DNA of 64,000 nt from JADKBO01 sp965230345 (GTDB taxonomy: Bacteria > Bacteroidota > Bacteroidia > Chitinophagales > Saprospiraceae), in NCBI GenBank assembly GCA_965230345.1, contig CBDDKR010000002.1:558001-622000 (forward strand), read 5' to 3'. Shown here in pieces: positions 24,944-34,000 of this stretch. Under the pieces are notes generated by a model, which did not search any database, was not told the origin of the DNA, and saw only the letters and a list, made by a program, of their open reading frames with translations. The translations under genes were made by a program, and so were the position numbers. How positions within the stretch are numbered: position 1 is the stretch's first letter; every line of letters begins with the position of its first letter.

Positions 24944-25888
24944 TTATTTTATTCTTTTTTGATACAACATAATAGCAGTTACCAAATCATAGGCTGCCAT
25001 ACCAACAGACTTAAATGCCATCTTTTTTTCTGGGTCTATTGTTATTTTTCCAGATAAGATATCTCCTATGAAGATGATTTGTTCTTCCTTTAATTCGCCA
25101 TTTCTTATTGGATTGATTAGATCTCCGACCTCACCCTTTGCAAAAGGGCTATCTACTATAACATAATCAACATTTCTATAAACCGAATTTGGCCACTCTT
25201 GCATGTCTTTTCGGAATGACCCTACACTACTAAAATCAACATTTCCATTCGATTCATATCGCTCTTCAATTAATGGACTATTTGTAGTTGTACAAGCAAT
25301 TACTGCATCAACATTTTCTATAACATCGCATACCTTATTCTGCCATTTCACAGTCAAATCTGGACAAAACTCTTCTATCTTTGTTTTAAAATACTCGAAT
25401 TTAGACTTTGATCTTGAAGTAAAATAAACCGTTTTGATCTTTGCTACTAAAGAAGAAAAAACGACTTGCCATATAGCCTGAACACCTGTTCCAACTATTC
25501 CTAAATTCAATTCTAATTTGTTAGAAATCAATGAAATTCCCAGGGCACCAACAGCTCCTGTGCGTAAAGCTGTAACAGTAGCCGCATCCATTACGGCTAG
25601 AACTTCTCCAGTCTCTGCACTCCCCAAAATCAAGCTGCCTAAAGTAGTTGGAATACCCCTATTAGAGTTTTCGGGATAGACATTCACCAATTTCGTGCAA
25701 TAATATTCCGCTTCGAATGCAGGCATTATTAGATGGACTCCTTTTTTTGCATGAAGGTGCATTCGATCAGGAATATTGAAGTGTCCATTACTATATCTAA
25801 CCATTCCATCTCGAACAGCATCAATTACTTCACTTAAATTTAAATCTTTAAATATGGATTGTTGGTCTAATACTATCAAGGTTAACAA
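24944..25888 (-). CDS. Ornithine cyclodeaminase/mu-crystallin family, probable delta-1-pyrroline-2-carboxylate reductase
   Basis: A 314-residue NAD(P)-binding protein. Family marks include MHLHAKKGVHLIMPAF, YCTKLVNVYPENS, the GSAETGEVLAVMDAATVTALRTGA block and the Rossmann motif NLGIVGTGVQAIWQV. Members act as ornithine cyclodeaminase, alanine dehydrogenase, ketimine reductase or pyrroline-2-carboxylate reductase. The abutting dehydratase gene favours the last: reducing delta-1-pyrroline-2-carboxylate to L-proline. The start appears to be a TTG at 25888; no better upstream start is seen. First gene of a two-gene operon. Confidence 0.85.
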   Translation of the reverse strand: MLTLIVLDQQSIFKDLNLSEVIDAVRDGMVRYSNGHFNIPDRMHLHAKKGVHLIMPAFEAEYYCTKLVNVYPENSNRGIPTTLGSLILGSAETGEVLAVMDAATVTALRTGAVGALGISLISNKLELNLGIVGTGVQAIWQVVFSSLVAKIKTVYFTSRSKSKFEYFKTKIEEFCPDLTVKWQNKVCDVIENVDAVIACTTTNSPLIEERYESNGNVDFSSVGSFRKDMQEWPNSVYRNVDYVIVDSPFAKGEVGDLINPIRNGELKEEQIIFIGDILSGKITIDPEKKMAFKSVGMAAYDLVTAIMLYQKRIK

Positions 25889-26017
25889 ATATTATTTTCA
25901 AGAAGAAAAACTAAGTAATTTTTAATATTACAAAACAAAAGAACACAATATCTAGTACATTTAATTACATTATTACAGATAATTATTAATATTCGGGAAG
26001 GATATTCATCATTTTTG

Positions 26018-26036
26018 TATTTTTGGAATAATTTTG
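26018..26036 (+). promoter_or_regulatory. Two adjacent -7-like boxes before the choice-of-anchor B gene
   Basis: TATTTTTG (26018-26025) and TAATTTTG (26029-26036) both match TAnnTTTG, 38 and 27 bases before the ATG. The -33 elements are unclear, so which is used is open. Confidence 0.4.
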
Positions 26037-26063
26037 ATCTAATAGAATACAGTTATATTTAAT

Positions 26064-27575
26064 ATGCAAAAAATCATCGCACTTTTAGGAGTAATCGCTT
26101 GCTTTTCTTTGAGTGGTCAAGGATCATTGAACATGACTAAAATGTCCGAATTTGACATTCATCCAGGTAAAGAATACAATGATATTTGGGGATACACTGA
26201 TGCAAGTGGTAATGAATATGCCATAGTAGGAAGTGAGAACGCCATTAACATTGTTAACATTACGGACTGTAGCAACCCTATTTTAGATTCAGCTTATGTC
26301 GATGGAAGTAGTGTAATTTGGAGAGATTTCAAAACATATGATCATTATGTCTATGGTATTTGTGACGGGTCTGCTTGTAACAATGAAGGCCTTGAAATCA
26401 TCAACATGAATACTGGAGAATTTAAGCAAATCACCTCCGACTTTCCTAAAGCTCATAATATTTTTATTGAAGAGCAACATGGACGACTGTACGTAGTAGG
26501 TCAACCTGGAGCATCTGATTTAATTATCTATGACTTAACAGCAGATCCATGGAATCCAACATTATTGGTTGATCATGATTTTGGATCTGGAAATGCAAAC
26601 TATATTCATGATATATATGTAAAAGATCATATTGCACACGCTTCTCATGGTTATTCTGGACATGCAATATATGACGTATCTAATCCAGCTAGTATTGTTA
26701 TGTTATCGGACTACACAGCTAGTTCTGCTTATAACCATAGTTCTTGGACTACCGAAGATGGAAATTACAGTTATGTAGCATTTGAGGTACCGACTGGAGT
26801 TCCAATTGATATTTATAGATTAGATGGAAGTCACAATATTACCAAAATGGGTGACTTTTCAGAGCCACAAATTCCCGGAGCACCAACTCTAAACAGACCT
26901 CATAATCCATTTGTCAAGGGTGATTCTTTATATATTTCGTATTATCATGACGGTGTACAAGTATGGGATATTACTAAACGAGAATGTCCAGAATTAGTTG
27001 GTTATTATGATACTGAGCCTGGCAACTCCAACTATAGTGGGTTCACTGGTGCATGGGGAATGTATCCATTTTTTGACTCTGGTTGCATCGTAGCTTCGGA
27101 TATTAACAATGGTTTCTTTTCGTTTAATATGCCGACTCCTCCTCCCGCCGATCCAATACCAGAAATTTTAGTAGATAATACAACACTGGTAATTGATGAT
27201 TCAAATAAAGGCATTGTCTTTACACAATGTGATGGCACCATGAAGGTAGCAAAGGTGGATAATGCTGGTGACATTGTATTGAGCAATATTAGTGCAATTA
27301 CAAATCCTGTAGAAGTCAAAAATTCAGATTTGATTCTAACCTCTCCGGGATCCAGTTTAGTATTGAAATCACCCAATGGCACTTATTACGAAATTGGTGT
27401 AGATGCTTCAAACAATATTTATACTACTTCTGTGTTTTTATCGCCAGGAAAAGTGGTTTCGATGCAAGACATAATGTTTGATTCATTTGCCCGGGGTATA
27501 GTACTTAATTCTGATGATTCTAGAATTGTAAATATTGTAATCAATGGCCTAGGGCAATTAGAGGCAGTGGAATAA
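26064..27575 (+). CDS. Choice-of-anchor B family exported protein
   Basis: A 503-residue exported protein. After a signal peptide (MQKIIALLGVIACFSLSGQ) residues about 25-345 form the beta-propeller-like repeat region of the choice-of-anchor B family (YNDIWGYTDASGNEYAIVGSE, VNITDCSNP, HNIFIEEQHGRLYVVG, IHDIYVKDHIAHASH, ASSAYNHSSWTTEDGNY). These LVIVD-type repeats occur in many surface proteins of marine bacteria; function unknown. Family members usually end in a sorting domain. Here the last 130 residues hold a different repeat-like region and I see no T9SS motif. It may be released to the periplasm or use another anchor. Confidence 0.85.
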   Translation: MQKIIALLGVIACFSLSGQGSLNMTKMSEFDIHPGKEYNDIWGYTDASGNEYAIVGSENAINIVNITDCSNPILDSAYVDGSSVIWRDFKTYDHYVYGICDGSACNNEGLEIINMNTGEFKQITSDFPKAHNIFIEEQHGRLYVVGQPGASDLIIYDLTADPWNPTLLVDHDFGSGNANYIHDIYVKDHIAHASHGYSGHAIYDVSNPASIVMLSDYTASSAYNHSSWTTEDGNYSYVAFEVPTGVPIDIYRLDGSHNITKMGDFSEPQIPGAPTLNRPHNPFVKGDSLYISYYHDGVQVWDITKRECPELVGYYDTEPGNSNYSGFTGAWGMYPFFDSGCIVASDINNGFFSFNMPTPPPADPIPEILVDNTTLVIDDSNKGIVFTQCDGTMKVAKVDNAGDIVLSNISAITNPVEVKNSDLILTSPGSSLVLKSPNGTYYEIGVDASNNIYTTSVFLSPGKVVSMQDIMFDSFARGIVLNSDDSRIVNIVINGLGQLEAVE

Positions 27576-27615
27576 ATCTATCCATTTTTAGAATTCCTAT
27601 TTAAAATCATTCTTC

Positions 27616-27635
27616 ATAATGACTCTTGTCATTAT
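27616..27635 (+). terminator. Weak hairpin after the choice-of-anchor B gene
   Basis: Stem ATAATGAC/GTCATTAT (8 bp, TCTT loop) 40 bases past the stop, followed by only a short T stretch. Confidence 0.4.
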
Positions 27636-27646
27636 TTAGTCTATTA

Positions 27647-27721
27647 TTCATACCATAGCTTTGCTCTATACATTCTTAACGAATGAAGTGATTTAAACAA
27701 CGAAAACTTCTATGGTATGAA
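27647..27721. repeat. 12-bp inverted repeat spanning promoter and start codon of the lipoprotein gene
   Basis: TTCATACCATAG (27647-27658) is the exact inverse of 27710-27721. The right arm contains the start codon at 27717; the left arm overlaps the -7-like box TAGCTTTG (27656-27663). A smaller CATTC/GAATG stem (27671-27685) lies between. Confidence 0.6.
27656..27663 (+). promoter_or_regulatory. Candidate -7 box for the lipoprotein gene
   Basis: TAGCTTTG matches TAnnTTTG, 54 bases before the ATG at 27717. The nearest TTG upstream is 27 bases away, more than usual. Confidence 0.4.
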
Positions 27722-28472
27722 GTTCTATTTTTTATTGAGTATAGCTTCGCTGATGCTTTACTCTTGCAGTTACAAAAGTTCTTCTGAAGAAATTTTTGCT
27801 CATCAAAATGAATTCAAGACAGATAAGTTTCCATATAAAGGGACATATCATTGGAATTTCAATCTAATGGGTAGCACACAGCATTCCTCTCATCAATTCT
27901 TTCCTGATTCAATCCAATATAAGATGAAAGGCAAAGTTTATAGCGCTGAATATACAATGAGAAAATTGTCCTACGATCAATCCGACAATAAGTGGATAGG
28001 TGTGGATGAAAAAGGTAATGTGTATACTCTCTTTTTTAAAGATCAAACAGATAGCACTATTACGATCTATAAAAGAAAATGCAAATCAAACGGAATTCAA
28101 GAAGCCTTAACTTTTTCCCTTCCGGAACCTGATGTGACAGATGATCACGGGTGGAATGTTTATGCTTTTGAAGTCCAAGATCAAGAAGATCTACTCGACT
28201 TCGAGTACTATGTAAATAGTGATTCTCTAAATGCTTTTATATCAGATAGTCTTATTCTCTACAATCAGCTTGAATACGCAAAAATGAGTTATCATCATGG
28301 AGAAAAAAGATGGGTAGGAAAAAGGAATAATTCCTATTTACAAGTTTTTGTTGGCGAACAAATCACTAAAGACTCCATTCAAATGTCTATCGAAAAGTGG
28401 GACAATTTGGAATTAATGTATAAAGAAAAATTTAATCAAGCTAAATTCAAAACTTATGTCATCTCAAAGTAA
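27717..28472 (+). CDS. Predicted lipoprotein, function unknown
   Basis: A 251-residue protein with a lipoprotein signal peptide (ASLMLYSC, modified Cys near residue 17), placing it on the periplasmic or outer face of a membrane. The body appears to repeat a motif: SYDQSDNKWIGVDEKGNVYTLFFKDQTDSTITIYKRK and, about 100 residues later, SYHHGEKRWVGKRNNSYLQVFVGEQITKDSIQMSIEKW. This suggests two related beta domains. No family recognised. The start codon lies in an inverted-repeat arm. The cupin gene follows at once. Confidence 0.75.
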   Translation: MKFYFLLSIASLMLYSCSYKSSSEEIFAHQNEFKTDKFPYKGTYHWNFNLMGSTQHSSHQFFPDSIQYKMKGKVYSAEYTMRKLSYDQSDNKWIGVDEKGNVYTLFFKDQTDSTITIYKRKCKSNGIQEALTFSLPEPDVTDDHGWNVYAFEVQDQEDLLDFEYYVNSDSLNAFISDSLILYNQLEYAKMSYHHGEKRWVGKRNNSYLQVFVGEQITKDSIQMSIEKWDNLELMYKEKFNQAKFKTYVISK

Positions 28473-28473
28473 C

Positions 28474-28812
28474 ATGACGTCATCATTTTTAGAAAACGTG
28501 GAATTCCACAATGAAAAACCTCAGGTAACACCTATCATTTCTAATGATTTTTCTAAAGAAATACGCATTACTCTTAAGAAAGGAGTGGTGATGAAGGAAC
28601 ATAAATCCAAGTTTCCCATTGCCATCCATATCCTCAAAGGACAGATCAAATTAGGATTACCTGAACAAAGCATTAATATGAATGCAGGTGACATAATCGG
28701 ATTAGAGCCCAACGTTGTGCATGAGCTCTTGGCCATAGACGATACTATTGTCCGACTCTCATTATCAATTCTAGATAGTGCTTCCAGAGTTGAAAAAGTT
28801 GGAAACTTATAA
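28474..28812 (+). CDS. Small cupin-domain protein
   Basis: A 112-residue single cupin barrel. Motif 1 region: ITLKKGVVMKEHKSKFPIAIHILKGQIKLGL. Motif 2 region: MNAGDIIGLEPNVVHELLAIDDTIVRLSL. One histidine of the metal site in motif 1 (KEHKS) and the motif 2 histidine (NVVHEL) are present, but the usual HxH pair is incomplete, so metal binding and catalysis are uncertain. The frame reaches back to an ATG at 28456 that would overlap the lipoprotein gene by 17 bases. The ATG at 28474, just after that gene's TAA, is used here. Cotranscribed with it. Confidence 0.8.
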   Translation: MTSSFLENVEFHNEKPQVTPIISNDFSKEIRITLKKGVVMKEHKSKFPIAIHILKGQIKLGLPEQSINMNAGDIIGLEPNVVHELLAIDDTIVRLSLSILDSASRVEKVGNL

Positions 28813-28847
28813 CAGTCAGTCCACTTTAAAGACCATTAATTTTCATG

Positions 28848-28876
28848 TTGAGTTTTATTATTTCGAACTAAATTTG
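28848..28876 (+). promoter_or_regulatory. Promoter of the small AAA+ ATPase gene
   Basis: TTG (28848-28850), an 18-base spacer and TAAATTTG (28869-28876) fit the Bacteroidota consensus; the ATG is 26 bases downstream. Confidence 0.8.
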
Positions 28877-28901
28877 CACTTTTCGTATAAAAAATATTCA
28901 A

Positions 28902-29603
28902 ATGAATATTCATGACCATTTAGTAATTCTGAAAGAAAATCCACTTCCTCTAGAGGATATACACTTGAGTCAAGAAAATAGAGCCAAAATAGATCAAATC
29001 TTAAAAGAGTTTCAGCACTTTGACACTCTAGAAAAATATGATCTTCCGATAAGCAACAAAATTCTGCTTTCGGGTTACACTGGTTGTGGCAAAACAACGA
29101 CTGCAAGGTCACTCGCCAAAGCTTTGGATAAGAAAATTTTAGTTCCTAACCTCGGAACAATCGTATCATCCAGATTAGGAGAAACAGCTCAACAATTGAG
29201 TGCTATATTCCGAAAGGCTAATAGAGAAAAATCCGTATTATTTCTGGATGAGTTTGACTATTTCGGTAAAAAAAGAGCATATGGAACAAAAGATTCTGGT
29301 GAAATGACCCGCTTGGTCAACACCATAATCCAACTTATCGATTCACTAAGTAACAATGTCGTTTTGATCACGGCAACCAACCACATTAAAGTCATCGATG
29401 AAGCATTAATTAGAAGGTTTGAAATAAGATTAGATTATACCCTTCCGACGAATGATCAACTGGATAATTATTACGATCAAAACTTAGAAAAGTATCCTAA
29501 AAAATGGACTAACATTACAAGGGTTTATGGCATATCTTACGCCGAAGCTAAGGATCAAATTCATAACGAGGTTAAAAAGAGTATACTAAGTTCCAATCTA
29601 TAA
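28902..29603 (+). CDS. Small stand-alone AAA+ ATPase
   Basis: A 233-residue cytoplasmic ATPase. Walker A is GYTGCGKTT (residues 58-66), Walker B is SVLFLDEFDYF (around 111-121), sensor 1 is LITATNH, and the arginine finger region is ALIRRFEIRLDY. The FtsH/spastin-type spacing and the RRFE motif resemble classic AAA proteins. It lacks protease and substrate-recruiting N-domains, so it is probably a remodelling factor or the ATPase half of a toxin-antitoxin-like or quality-control pair. No partner gene is adjacent. It has its own strong promoter. Confidence 0.85.
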   Translation: MNIHDHLVILKENPLPLEDIHLSQENRAKIDQILKEFQHFDTLEKYDLPISNKILLSGYTGCGKTTTARSLAKALDKKILVPNLGTIVSSRLGETAQQLSAIFRKANREKSVLFLDEFDYFGKKRAYGTKDSGEMTRLVNTIIQLIDSLSNNVVLITATNHIKVIDEALIRRFEIRLDYTLPTNDQLDNYYDQNLEKYPKKWTNITRVYGISYAEAKDQIHNEVKKSILSSNL

Positions 29604-29852
29604 TTTTGGTTTAATCTTCTTACTTTGACAACCAAATATCTTTTTTGACAATTAGATACACATTTTTCCCTCAATAATTATAAAAATTTCAAACTAGTAC
29701 GATATTTGCAATTCTATATTTAATTCATCAAAAATGAACATTAATGCATGTCTTTATGGATAAAAATTGACATGTCACAATGCTTAGAACATAATAAATC
29801 CACGTCAATACAACGTTTATGAACTCTCAATTCGTTGTCAAATTAATAAGAG

Positions 29853-32588
29853 ATGAAAGATTATTCCCATATATTTAATGCCCACCCTAGTTATATCGAG
29901 TCAATGTATCAATCTTATCTAAAAGACCCTTCTGGTGTTGATCAAGATTGGAGATTATTTTTCGAAGGATTTGATTTTGGAAAGTATGACGGCCCTGTAA
30001 CAGATGGAGACATAACCTCTGCAAGCAATGTTGTTAAAGAATTTGGTGTATTATCAATTATCCATGGGTTTAGGTCACGAGGACATCTTTTGTCCACAAC
30101 TAATCCTATTAGAAATAGGAGAGATCGTCTTCCTCACCTAGATTTAGCAGATTATGGCTTAAACGATTCTGATTTGAGTCAAGTCTTTCAGGCAGGAAAT
30201 GAATTAGGATTAAAAAATGCCACGCTCCAGCAGATTATCGATCGTTTAAAATTAATTTATTGTGGAGATCTAGGTGTCGAGTATGCTCACATTGAGAATA
30301 GGGAAAAACGCATGTGGATGCGTGAAAAGTTGGAACAACGAAGTTTAGATTCATCGTTTGGGCTCTCAATAGGAAAGAAAAAGCAAATTCTTAAAAAGCT
30401 TAATGATGCTGTCGTTTTCGAAAAATTCCTACATACTAAATATATAGGTCAGAAAAGATTTTCTCTCGAAGGAGGAGAAACAACTATAGCAGCTCTGGAT
30501 GCTATAATTAGCGCTGGTGCAAAGGATAAAGTGGAAGAAGTAGTAATAGGAATGGCACATAGAGGCCGTTTGAATGTACTTGCTAATATTCTAGGAAAAA
30601 CTTACGAACAGATATTCTCTGAGTTTGAAGGGACAGCAATACTCGATCAAAGTTTCGGTGCTGGTGATGTCAAGTACCATTTAGGATTTTCATCTCAGGT
30701 TGATCTTTCCGGTAAGAAAATCAACTTAAAACTAGTACCCAATCCATCCCACCTAGAAGCAGTTAATCCCGTTTTGGAAGGATTCTCAAGGGCAAAAGCG
30801 GATATTTTATACAATAGCGACTACGATAAAATTCTTCCTATTTTGGTTCATGGGGATGCAGCCATTGCAGGGCAGGGAGTTATGTACGAAACCGTACAAA
30901 TGAGTCAACTAGAGGGATACTATACAGGAGGAACCATTCATTATGTAATAAACAATCAAATCGGTTTTACGACGGACTTTGACGATGCTAGAAGTAGCAC
31001 TTATTGTACAGCGGCAGCATCTTTGGTTCAAGCACCCGTTTTTCATGTTAATGGTGATAATCCTGAAGCAGTCATCTTTGCGGCTGAATTAGCACTTGAG
31101 TACCGTCAGAAATTCAATAATGATGTATTCATTGATATGGTTTGCTACAGAAAACATGGACACAATGAAGGTGATGATCCCAAATTTACGCAGCCAAAAA
31201 TGTATGAAATCATCAACAAACATCCTAATCCAAGAGAAGTATATGTCAAGAAGTTGATGGAACGCGGTGATGTTGACTCCAAACTTGCAGAGGAATTGGA
31301 ATCTACTTTTTGGAACGATCTTCAAAAAAGGTTGGATGATGTTAAGCAAGAATCGCTGAAGTATCAGTACCAAAAACCGGAAATAGAATGGAGAAAACTT
31401 CAATTCACTGCTGACGAAGAAGAGGTATTCAAAAAACCATTTAAAACAGGCATAAAAAAAGGTGACATCAATTCAATCATTGATCACCTTATGACCATAC
31501 CGTCAGACTTTGCAATTAATTCTAAGGTTAACCGACTTCAGAAAGGAAAGCAAAAATTATTAGACGCTGGAGTACTGGATTGGGGATTTGCTGAATTAAT
31601 GGCTTATGCCTCAATCATCAAAGATGGGAAGAATGTAAGAATGAGTGGTCAGGATGTCAAAAGGGGAACCTTCTCTCATAGACATGCAGTATTCTTTGAC
31701 AAAGATACCAATGCCCAATACAATAGACTTTCTGATGTAGCGGATAATGATAATCAATTGATGATATACAACTCATTATTGTCTGAATTTGCTGTATTAG
31801 GGTTCGAGTATGGATATGCTATGGCCTCACCAGAATCATTGGTAGTGTGGGAAGCACAATTTGGGGATTTCTACAATGGTGCTCAATCTATGGTAGACCA
31901 ATTTGTCGCTGCAGGAGAAAGTAAGTGGCAAAGAATGAATGGCTTAGTAATGCTGTTACCACACGGTATGGAAGGTCAAGGACCAGAACATTCAAGTGCA
32001 AGATTAGAGCGATTTTTACAGCTTTGTGCTGAGTTTAACATGATTGTAGCAAACGTTTCAACTCCTGCAAACTTCTTTCATCTTTTAAGAAGACAATTGG
32101 CCATGCCGTTTAGAAAACCATTGGTACACATGTCTCCAAAATCATTGTTGAGACACCCAATGTGTGTGAGTCCAATTAAAGATTTTCAAACAGGGACATC
32201 TTTCTTACCTGTAATCGAAGATTCTGAAGTGAAAGATAATAAAGTGAAAAGGGTGATACTTTGTTCTGGAAAAATATATTACGATCTTCAAGAATATAGA
32301 ACTAAGAATAACATAGAAGATACGGCAATTGTACGAGTAGAACAATTGTACCCTTTCCCTGAGAAGCAAATTCGATCTATTTTGGATAAGTATTCAAAGT
32401 CCGAAAAATTATGGGTCCAAGAAGAATCGGAGAACAATGGCGCTTGGCCTTATTTAATCAAGATCTTTAGAAAAGATGATATAGAAGTCATCTCAAGGCC
32501 GGCAAGTGCATCTCCTGCCACAGGATACAAAAAAGTTCATGATGAGCAACAGAACAACATCGTTCTGCGTGCTTTTGGAAAAGCTTAG
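29853..32588 (+). CDS. sucA: 2-oxoglutarate dehydrogenase E1 component
   Basis: Thiamine-diphosphate enzyme that decarboxylates 2-oxoglutarate in the TCA cycle and passes the succinyl group to the E2 lipoyl domain. At 911 residues it is full length. The N-terminal segment HPSYIESMYQSYLKDPSGVDQDWRLFF binds E2. The ThDP-binding half has FSLEGGETTIAALDAI, GMAHRGRLNVLANI, NPSHLEAVNPVLEG and HGDAAIAGQGVMYE. The pyrimidine-binding half has MSGQDVKRGTFSHRHAV, EFAVLGFEYGYAMA and LLPHGMEGQGPEHSSARLERFLQ. The E2 gene (sucB) is not adjacent; radA follows instead, 11 bases after the stop, and is probably cotranscribed. Confidence 0.97.
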   Translation: MKDYSHIFNAHPSYIESMYQSYLKDPSGVDQDWRLFFEGFDFGKYDGPVTDGDITSASNVVKEFGVLSIIHGFRSRGHLLSTTNPIRNRRDRLPHLDLADYGLNDSDLSQVFQAGNELGLKNATLQQIIDRLKLIYCGDLGVEYAHIENREKRMWMREKLEQRSLDSSFGLSIGKKKQILKKLNDAVVFEKFLHTKYIGQKRFSLEGGETTIAALDAIISAGAKDKVEEVVIGMAHRGRLNVLANILGKTYEQIFSEFEGTAILDQSFGAGDVKYHLGFSSQVDLSGKKINLKLVPNPSHLEAVNPVLEGFSRAKADILYNSDYDKILPILVHGDAAIAGQGVMYETVQMSQLEGYYTGGTIHYVINNQIGFTTDFDDARSSTYCTAAASLVQAPVFHVNGDNPEAVIFAAELALEYRQKFNNDVFIDMVCYRKHGHNEGDDPKFTQPKMYEIINKHPNPREVYVKKLMERGDVDSKLAEELESTFWNDLQKRLDDVKQESLKYQYQKPEIEWRKLQFTADEEEVFKKPFKTGIKKGDINSIIDHLMTIPSDFAINSKVNRLQKGKQKLLDAGVLDWGFAELMAYASIIKDGKNVRMSGQDVKRGTFSHRHAVFFDKDTNAQYNRLSDVADNDNQLMIYNSLLSEFAVLGFEYGYAMASPESLVVWEAQFGDFYNGAQSMVDQFVAAGESKWQRMNGLVMLLPHGMEGQGPEHSSARLERFLQLCAEFNMIVANVSTPANFFHLLRRQLAMPFRKPLVHMSPKSLLRHPMCVSPIKDFQTGTSFLPVIEDSEVKDNKVKRVILCSGKIYYDLQEYRTKNNIEDTAIVRVEQLYPFPEKQIRSILDKYSKSEKLWVQEESENNGAWPYLIKIFRKDDIEVISRPASASPATGYKKVHDEQQNNIVLRAFGKA

Positions 32589-32599
32589 AATAACTTGAT

Positions 32600-33970
32600 T
32601 TGGCAAAGATTAAGAAGGCATATTTCTGTTCAAACTGTGGGTACCAATCTCCCAAATGGGAAGGTAAGTGTTATTCCTGTGGTGAATGGAATACCTTACA
32701 TGAAGAAGTCCTAGCCAAGCCATCTAAAGCAGAAGAAAAGACAACTTACTGGAAAGATTCCCCTAAGAAATCTAAACCCATACCTATTCATGAGATCAAA
32801 GCTGGTCAGACGGTACGACAAAATACCAGAAGCGATGAGTTAAATAGGGTACTAGGAGGTGGTCTTGTCTCAGGGTCATTAATTCTAATCGGTGGTCAAC
32901 CTGGAATAGGAAAATCAACGTTGATGTTGCAGATGGCTTTACAATGGCCATCGAAGGTGCTGTATGTATCTGGTGAAGAGAGCCAAGAGCAAATAAAGAT
33001 GAGAGCAGACAGGATACAATCGCAAAGCACGCATTGCTCAATATATACAGAAACTTCTACCACGGATATCTTAACCACCGCTAAAGAGCTACTGCCCTCT
33101 TTAATCATTATTGATAGTATTCAAACGGTTGTTTCACCCTTTATTGAGTCCGGTGCTGGAAGCGTATCTCAGATTCGTGAGTGTACTGCGGAGTTTCAAA
33201 AATTTGCGAAAACTACCAATATTCCGATTATACTAATAGGACATATTACCAAAGAAGGAGGAATAGCTGGACCAAAAATTCTAGAGCATATTGTTGATGT
33301 GGTCTTGCATTTTGAAGGTGATCAAAATTATACATATAGGATTCTAAGAACTCTGAAAAATAGATTTGGTTCGACCGATGAACTAGGTATATATAGCATG
33401 ACTGGTAATGGATTAATAGAAGTTCCTAATCCTAGCGAAATATTAATCTCACAAAACGATGAAGACTTTAGTGGTAGTGCTATTGCAGCATCTATAGAAG
33501 GACAACGACCTTTGTTAATAGAGACTCAAGCATTGGTTACCCATAGTGTCTATGGTACTCCACAGCGTTCTGCAACAGGTTTTGATCTTCGTAGATTGTC
33601 GATGCTTTTAGCAGTACTGGAAAAAAGATGCGGTCTTCCATTTGGTTCAAAAGATGTTTTTCTAAATATTGTCGGAGGTATAAAAGTCATAGACCCATCT
33701 ATTGACCTTGCTATCGTTGCAGCATTGATATCTTCTCTTCAGGACATCGCTATTGGAAAAAACATTTGCTTTGCTTCTGAAGTAGGTCTCTCTGGTGAGT
33801 TAAGAGGTGTGAGCAGAATTGAACAGAGAATCCAAGAAGCCGAGCGATTAGGATTTGAGGTCATCTATATATCACAGGTAAATGCAAAATCACTAGATTT
33901 TAAAAAATACGACATAGATATTAAGGCCTTAAATAAAATTGAAGACCTCCTCTACGAAGTATTTGGATAA
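32600..33970 (+). CDS. radA: DNA repair protein RadA
   Basis: RecA-like helicase/branch-migration factor for homologous recombination. It is 456 residues and starts at a TTG. The zinc finger has Cys10, 13, 24 and 27 (CSNCG, CYSCG). Walker A is GGQPGIGKST (98-107). The RadA-specific motif is LKNRFGSTDELG. The C-terminal Lon-protease-like domain begins around ALVTHSVYGTPQRSATGFD and includes DVFLNIVGGIKVIDPSIDLA and SEVGLSGELRGVSRIEQRI. All hallmarks of an intact RadA are present. Confidence 0.97.
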   Translation: MAKIKKAYFCSNCGYQSPKWEGKCYSCGEWNTLHEEVLAKPSKAEEKTTYWKDSPKKSKPIPIHEIKAGQTVRQNTRSDELNRVLGGGLVSGSLILIGGQPGIGKSTLMLQMALQWPSKVLYVSGEESQEQIKMRADRIQSQSTHCSIYTETSTTDILTTAKELLPSLIIIDSIQTVVSPFIESGAGSVSQIRECTAEFQKFAKTTNIPIILIGHITKEGGIAGPKILEHIVDVVLHFEGDQNYTYRILRTLKNRFGSTDELGIYSMTGNGLIEVPNPSEILISQNDEDFSGSAIAASIEGQRPLLIETQALVTHSVYGTPQRSATGFDLRRLSMLLAVLEKRCGLPFGSKDVFLNIVGGIKVIDPSIDLAIVAALISSLQDIAIGKNICFASEVGLSGELRGVSRIEQRIQEAERLGFEVIYISQVNAKSLDFKKYDIDIKALNKIEDLLYEVFG

Positions 33971-34000
33971 AAAGCCCTAGAAACAACATTACTAAATCAA

